From the NCBI GenBank assembly GCA_905221605.1, contig CAJNDS010002424.1, forward strand, positions 241,709 to 294,208: DNA of 52,500 nucleotides, given 5' to 3'. The translations under genes and the position numbers were made by a program. Every line of letters begins with the position of its first letter. Position 1 is the stretch's first letter. The notes under the pieces were generated by a model. That model ran no database searches. It saw only the letters and a list, made by a program, of their open reading frames with translations, and was not told where the DNA came from. This DNA is from Symbiodinium natans (lineage: Eukaryota > Sar > Dinophyceae > Suessiales > Symbiodiniaceae). Positions 21,459 through 31,273 of this stretch are shown piece by piece.

Positions 21459-22046
21459 GACGGGCGCGCATCGTACTGAAGATGGGTCCTTCCTTCTTCG
21501 GCCCGGTGAGTTCCTGTAGGCGCTGGTCCTCTGCGTGGGAGTCTGGAGGGGGGCTCGCAGGAAGTGGCGGAATTTCAGGGGTTTTTAGGGTTTAGGGTTT
21601 AGGGTGTAGGGTTTAGGGTTTAAGGTTTAGGGTTTAGGGATAGGGAGGGAAGTTAGGGACTTAGGGAATTTAGGGAGAGTTTAGGGAGTTTGTGGAATTT
21701 AGGAAGCTCCATATGCCGAGACCCTCCACTCACTTTAGTAGAGAGCCGAGCCCTTGAATTAGCTGAGCATGGGTTTAGGGTTTAGGGCTAGGCATCCCCC
21801 CCCCCCCTCTTCCCCCGCGAGAATTTGGGGACCTGATTTGGTTAGGGTTTAGGTCTAGGGCTTAGGGCATATAGCAGGTTTTCGGGCTCTAAGAAGAAGA
21901 AGGGTGGCCCTTTCTTGCTTCAACCATTCTGGACACAGGTCTTGTCGGAATATGATGAGAATTGGCACAGAGGACCAGATGCTACTGTAGGCCTTCGTGT
22001 CAGATTGTTCAGCGGACATTTGACCTTTAGCCCTATAGACATCTGA
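21459..22046 (+). CDS. Candidate 3-prime end of a gene, model 4
   Basis: Exon 21459-21505 (acceptor CCCAGCCACAG, donor G-GTGAGT, frame RARIVLKMGPSFFGP) joins in phase 0 to exon 21939-22046 (acceptor TTCTGGACACAG). The second exon reads VLSEYDENWHRGPDATVGLR and on to TGA at 22044-22046. The intron contains TTTAGGG units at its start. Termination is uncertain because a GTAGGC inside the last exon could also be a donor. Confidence 0.42.
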
Positions 22047-22095
22047 TCCCGAACCCTACAAGCCCAAAACTCTACATCCCAACGCCTAGGCCCCG

Positions 22096-22204
22096 CTTGG
22101 AGGTTCACGGGTACTTACAAGCAGGGTTCTAAGTTGGGTAACTATGGTTCTAGCCTTATTTCTGGGACTGTCAAAATTTTTTTCAATGCCCATGAACCTT
22201 GAAG
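22096..22204. mobile_element. Element family 1 (MITE), 109 bp
   Basis: CTTGGAGGTTCACGGGTACTT at the left and CCCATGAACCTTGAAG at the right form imperfect inverted repeats. It lies between models 4 and 5. Confidence 0.75.
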
Positions 22205-22229
22205 CAAAACCCACCCTCTCCTCCTTGAG

Positions 22230-22477
22230 CACCTCCTGTGCCAACCTGCGCAGCGACTTTAAGAGACGTGGGCAGCTTGTTCTTCGCAGGCTCGCAAACC
22301 CTACACCCTGAACCTTAAACCCCAAACCCTAAACCCCCCACAAAACGCCCAAAACCTGAACACCCCAAAGCCTCCATACGTGTCACGCCTTCATGTGTCT
22401 TCTCTCAGCATTTCTTTAAGTTGGACCTCTTCTTCTGGGACTCTATTTACCTACAGTTTAATAGCAACGACTCTTGA
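22230..22477 (+). CDS. Candidate 3-prime end of a gene, model 5
   Basis: Exon 22230-22293 (acceptor CTCTCCTCCTTGAG, frame CANLRSDFKRRGQLVLRRL, probable donor GCAAAC) joins in phase 0 to 22409-22477 (acceptor CATGTGTCTTCTCTCAG). The last exon reads HFFKLDLFFWDSIYLQFNSN and ends at TGA 22475-22477. The intron starts with GCAAACCC and is CCCTAAA-like. The minus strand is open over the first exon too. Confidence 0.42.
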
Positions 22478-22692
22478 TTCGTAGATCCCGTAAAACGGTA
22501 GGTGAAGAGGGTCCCAGGAACCCTTCAGACCCTTCTTGTGGGCTGTGATGGGGTTTAGGGTTTAGGGTTTAGGGTTTGGGGTTTAGTAGTTTAGGGTTCA
22601 GGGCTGTAGGATTTCACGGGTGGCCTGCTTATTCTTCTGTTCAGATTGCTCGGTTTAGGGCTGTTTCTGCTTCTTTCTTGATTAATCATTAG

Positions 22693-22700
22693 TTTTTTTT

Positions 22701-22731
<31 letters not shown>

Positions 22732-22732
22732 G
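22693..22732 (+). repeat. T18-G22 homopolymer junction
   Basis: Eighteen T are followed by 22 G. The reverse strand reads C22 A18, like the C/A tract at 1801. Such junctions recur in the window and may be reverse-transcription or slippage products. Confidence 0.85.
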
Positions 22733-22987
22733 CTGGAGGAGGGGGAGTTCGGGCAATCCTTTTGGACGGGTGTCATCTTGTGTTTGGGAAATATTCAGGC
22801 GGACCCAAACCCAAACCCACAACACGAAACCCTGTTGTTGGCAAAACTCCAAAATCTCGCGCCCGTCCACTACTTTTTTCTTAAGAACCCCCCTAAAATT
22901 ATATCAAAATCCCTATATCACCCCTATATGGAAGAATATGTCTATTTTTGGGAGGGTCTTAAAGCAATTCAAACCCTAAACCCTGAG

Positions 22988-23106
22988 GTCCGAGGTCGTG
23001 ACTTGTCGATCAGGGCTGCTGGCGGTGGACCGCACTCCGCCACGGGTGGCGCACCAGCACCATCGGACGGGGTGGCCGGCGGCTCCTTGACGCAAGCAGA
23101 ACTTGG
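22988..23106 (+). CDS. Candidate Gly/Ala-rich exon
   Basis: After CCCTGAG the frame reads VRGRDLSIRAAGGGPHSATG then APAPSDGVAGGSLTQAEL, ending at GG-GTTTAG of the next array. The minus strand is also open, so strand rests on the polarity of the neighbours. Confidence 0.35.
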
Positions 23107-23307
23107 GTTTAGGGTTTGGGGTTTAGGATTTAGGGTTTAGGGTTTAGGGTAGAGGTTGGTCAAGCCCTATAACCCCCAAACCGTATTCACCCTAAGTTTA
23201 GGTTGGGGCTGAGCCTTTGAGACAGGCCTATCAATCATAGGCTTCTGTGTCAGCAAATCCTTATCCTACTTCCCATATACAGCTGCACATTCTAAATTTA
23301 GACAGGC

Positions 23308-23752
23308 TGTGTGTGTGTCTCTGTGTGTCTCTGTGTGTCTCTGTGTGTCTCTGTGTGTCTCTGTGTGTCTCTGTGTGTCTCTGTGTGTCTCTGTGTGTCT
23401 CTGTGTGTCTCTGTGTGTCTCTGTGTGTCTCTGTGTGTCTCTGTGCCTCTGTGCCTCTGTGCCTCTGTGTCTCTGTGTCTCTGTGTCTCTGTGTCTCTCT
23501 GTGTCTCTGTGTCTCTGTGTCTCTGTGTCTCTGTGTCTCTGTGTCTCTGTGTCTCTGTGTCTCTGTGTCTCTGTGTCTCTGTGTCTCTGCGTCTCTGTGT
23601 CTCTGTGTCTCTGTGTCTCTGTGTCTGTGTCTGTGTGTGTGGGTGTGCGTGCGTGCGTGCGTGTGCGTGCGCGTGTGCGTGTGCGCGCGTAGGCGTATGC
23701 GTGCGTGCGTGCGTGCGTGGGTGGGTGGGTGGGTGGGTGGGTGGGTGGGTGG

Positions 23753-23783
<31 letters not shown>

Positions 23784-23812
23784 TCTCTGTGTGTCTGTGT
23801 GTCTCTGTGTGT
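23308..23812. repeat. CTGTGTGT / CTGTGT / GTGC / GGGT compound microsatellite
   Basis: About 500 bp of short-period repeat changes unit stepwise: tctctgtgtg, tctctg, gtgcgt, ggtg, gt. The Cys/Val/Ser and Thr/His/Arg open frames on both strands are repeat translations. Confidence 0.95.
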
Positions 23813-24236
23813 GTAGTTTCCGTTGGACTTCGGGTAGTTGAGGGTCTCTACTCTTTTGGGAGAGAAAGCCCTGGCCCAGTCGCGACGGCCCTTGCCTAAG
23901 AGCAGAGGGTATCTATCCTCTCTGAACATTAGGGGTTTAGTGTTCCTCTGTTGCATGCTCCTCAAAGCAACCAACCCTAAACCCTAAACCCCAAACCCTA
24001 AACCCCAACATGCTTACCGCGTAATTCCAAAAAGCGCACTGCATTTCATGTCATCACAACTCCTCTACGCCCGACATCGGACGTCCGGAACTGAAGGCTG
24101 GCCCTTAGAACCCTCTTAACCCCAATAAAGGAAAACATTGAACAATTCCCCAAGGACCTACCTAGAAGACGATACAAGCCAAGGAATGGAGGAGCAGTGC
24201 CAGGGGGATCCGCAGGGTTGCTCAGGAACATAAATT

Positions 24237-24401
24237 GGGATGTTCCCCCTTCTACTAACAGTCCTTAGTAGGGATTATAGTATAATCCTTAAACTGACCG
24301 TCCATAATAGGGATTACAGTATAATCCTTAAACTGACAGTCCTTAATAGGGATTACAGTATAATTTCGGTTAAGGACTGCTAGTATAAGGGGGAGCATCC
24401 C
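24237..24401. mobile_element. Element family 3, 165 bp
   Basis: Ends GGGATGTTCCCCCTTCTACTA and its imperfect complement TAGTATAAGGGGGAGCATCCC enclose two internal duplications of a ctgac(c/a)gtcc(a/t)taatagg unit. A larger relative lies at 9538-9945. Confidence 0.8.
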
Positions 24402-24667
24402 AAAACATAAACTAGAAAATCCGATGGATATACGGTAACCTTCGATGGTTCTTCTAAGCATGGTAACTGAACGTAAGCTTCCTTAACAGCCGCGCTTTCG
24501 GCATGGGGCTTGTCAGTTGAGGGTTCAAAATTCAGGCTAGGTAGCCCTGTAACCATCTTACAATAAGGGTACATTTATTGGGTTGGGTACTTTACTTTGG
24601 AACCCAACCCTAATACCTAAACCCGGCACCCTAAACCCTAAACCCTAAACCCTAAACTCCTAACAAG

Positions 24668-25029
24668 GGCACCACTGGGCTACCAAGTAGGGCTGGGAGA
24701 CTCCTGGAAACCTTGCAAGAACAAGTCGGGACTAGAGGTCGCGTGCCTCGTTGGTCCGGCCCGCCTGACAACGGATTTGAAGGATTAGGGTTCAGGGTTC
24801 AGGGTTCAGGGTTCAGGGTTTAGGGTTTAGGGTTTAGGGTTTAGGGTTTAGGGTTTAGGGTTTAGGGTTTAGGGTTTAGGGTTTAGGATTTAGGGTTTAG
24901 CACTTCGGGCTTCGGGTTGAAATTAGGGTCGGACTTGCTACTTTACTCGAAGAAGACCGCGTACTCTCGTCACGCATGAAGCGCAGACTTTCCCGAAGGG
25001 CAGCGCAGCGAGGCCGGACACCCATTCCT
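24668..25029 (+). CDS. Candidate spliced gene, model 6 (partial)
   Basis: Exon 24668-24782 (after CTAACAAG; frame LLETLQEQVGTRGRVPRWSG) ends at a possible GA donor (G-GATTAGGG) and joins in phase 1 to exon 24953-25029. The second exon has acceptor CTACTTTACTCGAAG, frame DRVLSSRMKRRLSRRAAQRG and donor GTAGTAG. The intron begins directly with telomeric TTTAGGG-like units. Both peptides are basic. Product unknown. Confidence 0.4.
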
Positions 25030-25841
25030 GTAGTAGCTAGGTAGTGGTTCCTTCCATCTGGCTGTGCGTGTTTAGGGTTTAGGGTTTAGGGTTTAGGGTT
25101 TAGGGTTTAGGGTTTAATGTTTAGGGTTCAGGGTTTAGGGTTTAGGGTTTAGGGTTTCGGGTTTAAAGCTCGTTCAAAAGACGGAGTCCTACTATTACCT
25201 GACAAGCGATTACCTGAGATACCTCCAAGCCATGGGTTCTCTTCCTTCTCAGGGTTTGTAGGCTTCAGGGCTTCAGGGCACGTTCCCTTTAAGGGCCCAG
25301 GTACCTGTGTAGAACATACTTGGGCCACAAAGCTACTTCTTTGGGAACCTCTTTTTTCGGCGCAAGTAATATACTACATAGGTACATGGACTCTTATAGG
25401 CTATTCTCATCGGCCAAGGCCCCCCGTGGGCGTGGAATCACGACACGGAGGGGTCGTACTCAAGAGCCTTCCTCACCGATGGTGTTTCGGGCTTTTCGGC
25501 GTTGAGGTCTTGTTTGGGGGTTTTGAAAATAGGGGTACCCTTTTTGGGTGGTCCTTTGAGGGGGATTCTATTCCATTTGGGGTATAAAAAGGGTACCCCG
25601 ATTGTGGGAGATACCCATTTAGGGTTTCACGACAGAACTGAACCCTGCATCACAAGCCTGTGGCCATGCATAGAATGCATAGAATGCTGCGGCCCAACGT
25701 CCCATGCCTGTCTGCATCTAAACCCTAAACCCTAAACCCTAAACCCTAAACCCTAAACCCTAAACGCTAAATCCTAAACCCTAAACCCTAAACCCTAAAC
25801 CCTAAACCCTAAACCCTAAACCCCCGACTTCGATCCCACAG

Positions 25842-26526
25842 CGACGGGCCTTGGAGTCCAGCGGCGGGAGAGTGACCGCATTGTGGGGCACCAGCGACTG
25901 AGCATGGCGTGAGGGTTTTAGGGTTTAGGGTTTAGGATTTAGGGTTTAGGGTTTAGGTTTTGGGGTTTAGGGTTTAGGGTTTAGGGCTCTAAGAAACGCG
26001 AATTCAGCCCCACACCCTAAGCCTCTTAGGCTCAGGGTCGAATGTTTGTAGGCTTCGGGCTTCGATTCGGGGAGCTTGGGGTTTGGGGCTGGGGGTGCGA
26101 GGCTCAGGTTTTCGCTCTTCGGGCTTAGGGTTTAGGAGTTTGGGGTTTAGGGTTACGTAGCCCCAAACCCTAAACTCTAAACCCTAAACCCTAAACCCCA
26201 AACCCTAAACCCTAAATCCTCCCATTTTCTGAGCAGCACAGCTGCCAGGCAAAAGGAAGCCAGGCATCTGGACAATCGAGGCCCAAAGTCCCTCTCAATC
26301 CCGAAGCCCCCGAGTCCCGGCTTAGGGTTTAGGGTTTAGGGTTTAGGGTTTGGGGTTTAGGGTTTAGGGTTTAGGGTTTAGGGTTTAGGGTTACCCCAAA
26401 AACAACACCAAGAGTAACCCTCTGGGGCTGCCAGGCCCGGCCGGGCGCCACCATGGCCGTCTCGACATCCAAGGAAGGAGCAGCCGCAATCGGCGGCTTG
26501 ATGCACTGGCCTGGCACGTTCCTATG
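25842..26526 (+). CDS. Candidate spliced gene, model 7 (partial)
   Basis: Exons 25842-25908 (acceptor CGATCCCACAG, donor GTGAGG, frame TGLGVQRRESDRIVGHQRLS), 26237-26326 (acceptor CATTTTCTGAGCAG) and 26413-26526 (donor TG-GTAGTT) keep one frame. The third exon contains ATG in the context GCCACCATGG at 26451 (MAVSTSKEGAAAIGGLMHWP), so it could alternatively be a first exon. Exon two is open in all three plus frames, which weakens it. Confidence 0.4.
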
Positions 26527-27520
26527 GTAGTTGCTGCCTTTCTTTCTTCGGGGTTCAGGGTTCAGGGTTCAGGGTTCAGGGTTCAGGGTTTAGGGTTTAG
26601 GGTTTCGGGTTTAGGTTTTTGGGTTTTGGGTTTAGGTTTAGGGTTACATGGTCCCTTTATGTTGGGCCTTAAAAGGGATCCATTATACCTCCTGTATATC
26701 CCGAAACAAACCAAGGGCTCATACTTCAGAATCCTCTTAGTCACCGGCACATGGCTAGTTCGCTAAACTAGGGTCCCTTGGGGGGGGGGGGGGTTCTTGC
26801 GTTCTTCATGGTGCGGCACCGGAGAGGGGACCCCAAAACAAACCCTCATTTAGGGAACTACTACCCACATGGGCTTTGAGTCTTCGGGGTTGTGCTGTGC
26901 GTTTTGGGGGTTTGGGGTGCTAGGGTTTCAGGATTCTAGCGTTTTAGGGCTCTTTTTTAGGGTTTCGGGGCTTTGGGGTTGTATGTTCTTGGGGGGTTCG
27001 GGCCCTACAAACTTTATGTCAGGGGCGCATAAGGGGTTCATGGGTGCTTATATGTAGGGTTATAAGTTAGCCTAAACCTAAACCTAAACCCTAAACCCTA
27101 ATGATAAGTAGGGCAGGGCAACTATGGCTTTGACCTTGTCGAGGGGGACTACGATTCCTACTGCAAGTACCAAACCTTCAAGTGGGGTTAGGACTTCATA
27201 GGTTTCTTGGTAGCCCATATTTCCATAAGGGTTTAGGGTTTAGGGTTGCTTATCAGGGAACCTTGAGCCAAAAAAAAGGTGGGCTGAAAGGTCGGCGGCA
27301 AAGGCGCGCAAAGGGTGTCGGGTTTATAAGGGTCTTGTAGGCCCTAGAATTCCGGGTTTAGGGTGTGGGGTTTGGGGTATAAAGCTTAGGGTTTGGGGCT
27401 TAGGGTCTAGGCGCGCTGGGGTCGAACTGCAGGGTTTAGGGCTAGGAATGGCCCTAAAACCCTGAACCCTAAACCTAGCCCTAAACCCTAAACATCCTAT
27501 ATAAACCCTATGGTTGTAAG

Positions 27521-28447
27521 GCCACCCCGTCGCACACCCAACCCTGCAAGACACGGCAGGGCCGACCGATCATGAAGGACACGAGGCATCGGAACTCGTT
27601 TTCATTGGGCCTCTAGCTGACCGGGTTTAGGGTTAGGGAGTTTAGGGTTTAGGGTTTAGGGTTTAGGGTTTAGGGTTTAGGGTTTAGGGTTTAGGGTTTA
27701 GGGTTAGGGAGTTGGGTTTTAGGGTTTAGGGTTCTAGGGTCCCAGGGTCCTAGTCAGGCTTTAGGGTTTAGAGAGTTTAGGGTTTGGCGTGCAGGTTCCT
27801 TTCCCATGCTCCCATGTCCTGGACAGGCTTGTATACAGGGCTTGGCACAAAAAAACCAGAGAATAACGATGAAGTTTATGTGGTGATTCTCTAAAATAGA
27901 GTCCCTTTTTGGGGTCCTTACTAGCAGGCGGGCCTCTCTTATTTAGGGTACCCTCTTGGCCATGTAGGGGCACGAAGGGCGGGTTGGCTCCACATTGAGT
28001 TTGAAGCAGGGGTTTAGGGTTTAGGGTTTAGGGTTTCGGGTTTAGGGTTTAGGGTTTAGGGTTTAGGGTTTAGGGCAACGATTGACCAGGCATGGAGTAC
28101 GACGTCCTGGTGCCCCCAAACTTGTGTCAGTGAAGGTGGCGCCCGAATCCCCAAGCCTTTGCCACCTTTCAAGGTGCCAAGACCTGCATGGGATTTAGGG
28201 CTTCGGGTAGTTAGGGGATTAGGGTTTAGGGTTTAGGGTCTAGGGTTTAGGGTTTAGGGTTTAGTGTTTAGTGTTTAGGGTTTAGGGTTTAGGGTCTAGC
28301 GTTTAGGGTTTAGGGTTTAGGGTTTAGGGTGTAGGGTTTAGGGTTTAGGGACCCCAAGATGGCGAGACTCAACTTGTCCAAATTCCTAGGAACCTTGTGG
28401 TGCTCTCGATAAGCAGATACAGAAGGAAAAACCCACTCCACCGCTGG
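27521..28447 (+). CDS. Candidate spliced gene, model 8 (partial)
   Basis: Exons 27521-27624 (frame TAGPTDHEGHEASELVFIGP), 28090-28173 (acceptor GATTGACCAG, donor G-GTGCC) and 28390-28447 (acceptor CCAAATTCCTAG, frame ALDKQIQKEKPTPPL, donor GTAGAAG) join in phase 0 throughout. In the first island a second plus frame is open until a TAG. Introns start with TTTAGGG arrays. Confidence 0.4.
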
Positions 28448-28653
28448 GTAGAAGTGGTGTAGGCTTGGGCTTCGGAGTCGGCTGGCGGCCTTTCTGGCTC
28501 GTAAGGGACTGGTTTAGGGTTTCGGGCTGATGGGGTCAAGCTTGCTGGGCTTCCTCTAGTTTAGGTACCCCAAACCCTTAGCCCTTAACCCTTAACCCTT
28601 AACCCTAAACCCTAAACCCCAAACCCCAAACCCCAAACCCTTACCCCTTCAAG

Positions 28654-28758
28654 GTGTACCTTGAAAATAAAATCCGGCAGGCTTTACTCCCAGCTCAACC
28701 TGAATCTGTGGCCCCGGGCAGTCCAAGAAGTGGCTCATGAAGCCACCTCCGCATTCAA
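28654..28758 (+). CDS. Candidate exon with probable GC donor
   Basis: After CCCCTTCAAG the frame reads YSQLNLNLWPRAVQEVAHEA and ends AA-GCCTAAACCC, entering a CCCTAAA array. Phase does not match the previous exon, so one exon may be missing. Confidence 0.36.
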
Positions 28759-28896
28759 GCCTAAACCCTAAAGCCTAAACCCTAAACCCTAAACCCTAAA
28801 TCCTAAACCCGAACCCTAAACCCTAAACCCTAAACCCTAAACCCTAAACCCTAAACCCTGACCCCTAAACCCTAAACCCTAAACCGAAAGTTCAAG

Positions 28897-29352
28897 ACCA
28901 TGCATGGTTGGGGCTTTGGGTTTGCGGGCGCAGGCTCGGGCCGGCTAGGGCTCTTCCATGCGGTTTTAGGGGGTTTAGGGTTTAGGGTTTAGGGTTAGGG
29001 TTTAGGGTTTAGGGTTTAGGGTTTAGGGTTTAGGGTTTAGGGTTTAGGGTTTAGGGTTTAGGGTTTAGGGTTTAGGGTTAAGGGTTAAGGGTTTAGGGTT
29101 TAGGGTTTAGGGTTTAGGGTTTAGGGTTTAGGGTTTAGGGTCTAGGGTCTAGGGTTTAGGGTTTAGGGTTTAGGGGTTCAGGTCCGGGGAAGTTTCGAGG
29201 GGCTTCGAGGAAAGTTTCGCATTTTGGACGTTGGAATAATTTCAAGTTACAGAGGCTTGAGGGTTTAGGGTTTAGGGCTTAGGGTGGGGGGATACCAGGG
29301 CGGGGGTGGGTCGACTTCGCGGAGCGCGCCACATATAAACCCGAAACTGGCG
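28897..29352 (+). CDS. Candidate spliced gene, model 9 (partial)
   Basis: Exon 28897-28962 (frame TMHGWGFGFAGAGSGRLGLF) joins in phase 0 to 29299-29352 (acceptor GGATACCAG, frame GGGGSTSRSAPHINPKLA, donor GTTGAG). The intron is dominated by two long TTTAGGG arrays plus the inverted repeat shared with 22-118. Composition is Gly-rich, so chance openness is high. Confidence 0.3.
29171..29268 (+). repeat. Dispersed repeat matching 22-118 in reverse
   Basis: It runs from gggttcaggtccggggaag through ttcgaggggcttcgagga to caagttacagaggcttgagg. It marks an intron-borne family found at both window regions. Confidence 0.6.
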
Positions 29353-29401
29353 GTTGAGGGTTTAGGGTTTCTGGAGTTTAGGGCGGGTGCTGATCCCTAA
29401 G

Positions 29402-29735
29402 AAGCACGGCGGCTGACCTGGCTATGGTGTCGTACGGCCCTTCTCCGCCACTGGCAAGGCTCTCAATCAGCACTTGCCTGAGCGTTTGGGCGCTGGGATG
29501 CACTGGCCAACTTGGAGGTTCAGGGTACTTATAAGCCCCTTAAGTGCCCTCATATGGTTGTAAGTACAGTTAGAAGTACAGTTACAATTGGTTACTAAGT
29601 ACCATGAACCTGCAAGAAGAGGCCCATTCTCCGATGTGGCGTTTCTGTTGTAGGGTTTCGGGCTGCGTGTTTCTCGAGTATCCAAAACAGGACACCCTCA
29701 CCAATACTCAGAACTCACCAATAACAGTACCATAG
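29402..29735 (+). CDS. Candidate gene end split by a MITE intron, model 10
   Basis: Exon 29402-29517 (frame LAMVSYGPSPPLARLSISTC, then VWALGCTGQLG) is followed by an intron 29518-29616 that coincides with an element family 1 copy. Exon 29617-29735 resumes in phase 1 (HSPMWRFCCRVSGCVFLEYP) and ends at TAG 29733-29735. The element contributes GT inside its left terminal repeat and AG at its right terminal repeat. Product unknown. Confidence 0.42.
29511..29616. mobile_element. Element family 1 (MITE) acting as an intron
   Basis: The copy runs CTTGGAGGTTCAGGGTACTT to TACCATGAACCTGCAAG. Removing GTTCAG...TGCAAG (29518-29616) restores one frame between two coding-like stretches. This is what an introner-type insertion looks like. 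Confidence 0.6.
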
Positions 29736-29824
29736 ACCCCTCAGCCACACAGAGACGATGTAGTAACTTTGACGCTCACGTGCGAATTTTCCAAACGCCT
29801 TCTATCCCCCAAATACAACGGCAG

Positions 29825-30314
29825 GGACTCCCAAAGGGTAGCTATTCCGTGCACGATTGGAGCTCGCGCTATGGCGCTATGTGGGAGAACCCCCAGGGTC
29901 CTGGGGCAACATGGCTGAGAACTGAAACGATCGACAAGGACTTGGTTCTTGCTGTAATGCGTGTGTTGAGAGGGGGGGGGGGGGGGGGGGGGGTGAGGGA
30001 GAGGGGAGCGGGGCGGGCCTAGATGTTTTACTACACCGCAGGATGTATACAGCGGAACCTCAATAACCCCAAACCCTAAACAGCAATCCAGTACTCCACA
30101 CCACAAGAACAGCACGGAGAACCGAACCTCTCAAAAGGGCCCCAGACTTCCCAAAATGGACGTCACAGCCATATACGCTTTGCCAGCAGCAAGTGCTGTC
30201 AGAGATGCTGCAGCGTATGGAAACGGCGCAAGAACCTGGCATTCGAATGAAGCTCCGCTTAGGTCCCGTGTCAAAAAACGCTTCGAGGCAAATGCCAAAC
30301 GTCTCAACCTTTGA
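29825..30314 (+). CDS. Candidate gene end, model 11 (two exons)
   Basis: Exon 29825-29953 (acceptor context CTTCTATCCCCCAAAT...GGCAG, 43 codons, frame YSVHDWSSRYGAMWENPQGP) joins in phase 0 to 30084-30314. The last exon follows CCCTAAACAG, is open for 76 codons and ends at TGA 30312-30314 (VTAIYALPAASAVRDAAAYG; basic tail RVKKRFEANAKRLNL). The intron starts GTAATG and holds a 20-odd base G run. This is one of the best single frames in the window; an antisense open frame over it is a shadow. Product unknown. Confidence 0.5.
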
Positions 30315-30396
30315 AGAAGACACACAGACCCAGCGATTAGGGTTTAGGGTTTAGGGTTTAGGGTTTAGGGTTTAGGGTTTAGGCTCTACTCTACAG

Positions 30397-30947
30397 GGAA
30401 AGCCCTGGCTTTGTAATCGCGACTGCAAGATCCGCCAGCGTGTCGACCGCAAACCTCCAATCTCCCAAAGACGCCAGCGACAGGCAAGCGGCAAGGATGA
30501 TCCGAAGAAAAGACAGCACAAAATTTCAGGGTTTAGGGTTTAGGGTTTAGGGTTTTCAGACTGCTCTACATTCCCCTTTAACCTTGACAGACATAAGGAG
30601 CTTCTGAGAACCCCTTGAGTTCTATAAGCACAGCAACTACGGGCATGATTCGCAAGGGGACTCTCGCGTAGGACTTTCCTAACAGCCCCCCAAAACCCTG
30701 AACCCTACCCTAAGGGTCCATGTACCTAAATAGGGAATACTTAGGCCCTTAAGTACTTGCTATATAGGGACTTTGGGCCCCTATCATGTAAGAATTAGCT
30801 ACATGGTTTAGGGTTTAGGGTTTAGGGTTTAGGGTTTAGGGTTTAGGGCTACACCCTTCTGCGAGGGGTTTTCAGCTGCGTCTGGAGCTGGGGCTCGCCG
30901 GAGCGAAAACAAGCCGGAGAGACTCCCCGGCAATGTTTTGGGCCTGA
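30397..30947 (+). CDS. Candidate gene, model 12 (three exons, basic protein)
   Basis: Exons 30397-30530 (acceptor CTCTACTCTACAG, 44 codons, frame CKIRQRVDRKPPISQRRQRQ), 30634-30667 (acceptor TATAAGCACAG, donor GTAGGA) and 30876-30947 (acceptor GGGGTTTTCAG) join in frame. They end at TGA 30945-30947 (FWA-stop). The first AG lies only 83 bp after the previous stop, as expected for tightly packed tandem genes. A MITE-like element and a TTTAGGG array lie in the last intron. Start codon not identified. Confidence 0.45.
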
Positions 30948-31273
30948 GGCAAAACACACCGTAAGCCCTAAAGCCTAAACCCTAAACCCTAAACCCCAAA
31001 CCCTAAACCCTAAACCCCCTGGCAAGGTTTTGAGATCAAGTGCAGCTCTGCTACAGCGGGGGTACAGCTCAGGGTGTCAGGCGCAGGGGATCAGGATGAA
31101 AGCTGAGGGCTGAAGGCATGTAGGAGTCTATGCCCAAAGAGTCCTTCCTGTTGTAGAAACCCCTACTTTGTGCTATGTAGGTACTTAGGACCCTTTGGGA
31201 CTTTGGGATGGCTTCGATTCGGTAAAAGTTCGGGAGACTCTCAGAAAGTGAGATCAGCAGCTTGATGCAACAG

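Noticed and set aside
23247-23974. Cys/Val/Ser protein of up to 237 codons
   Set aside because: Translation of the CTGTGTGT compound microsatellite; open on both strands.
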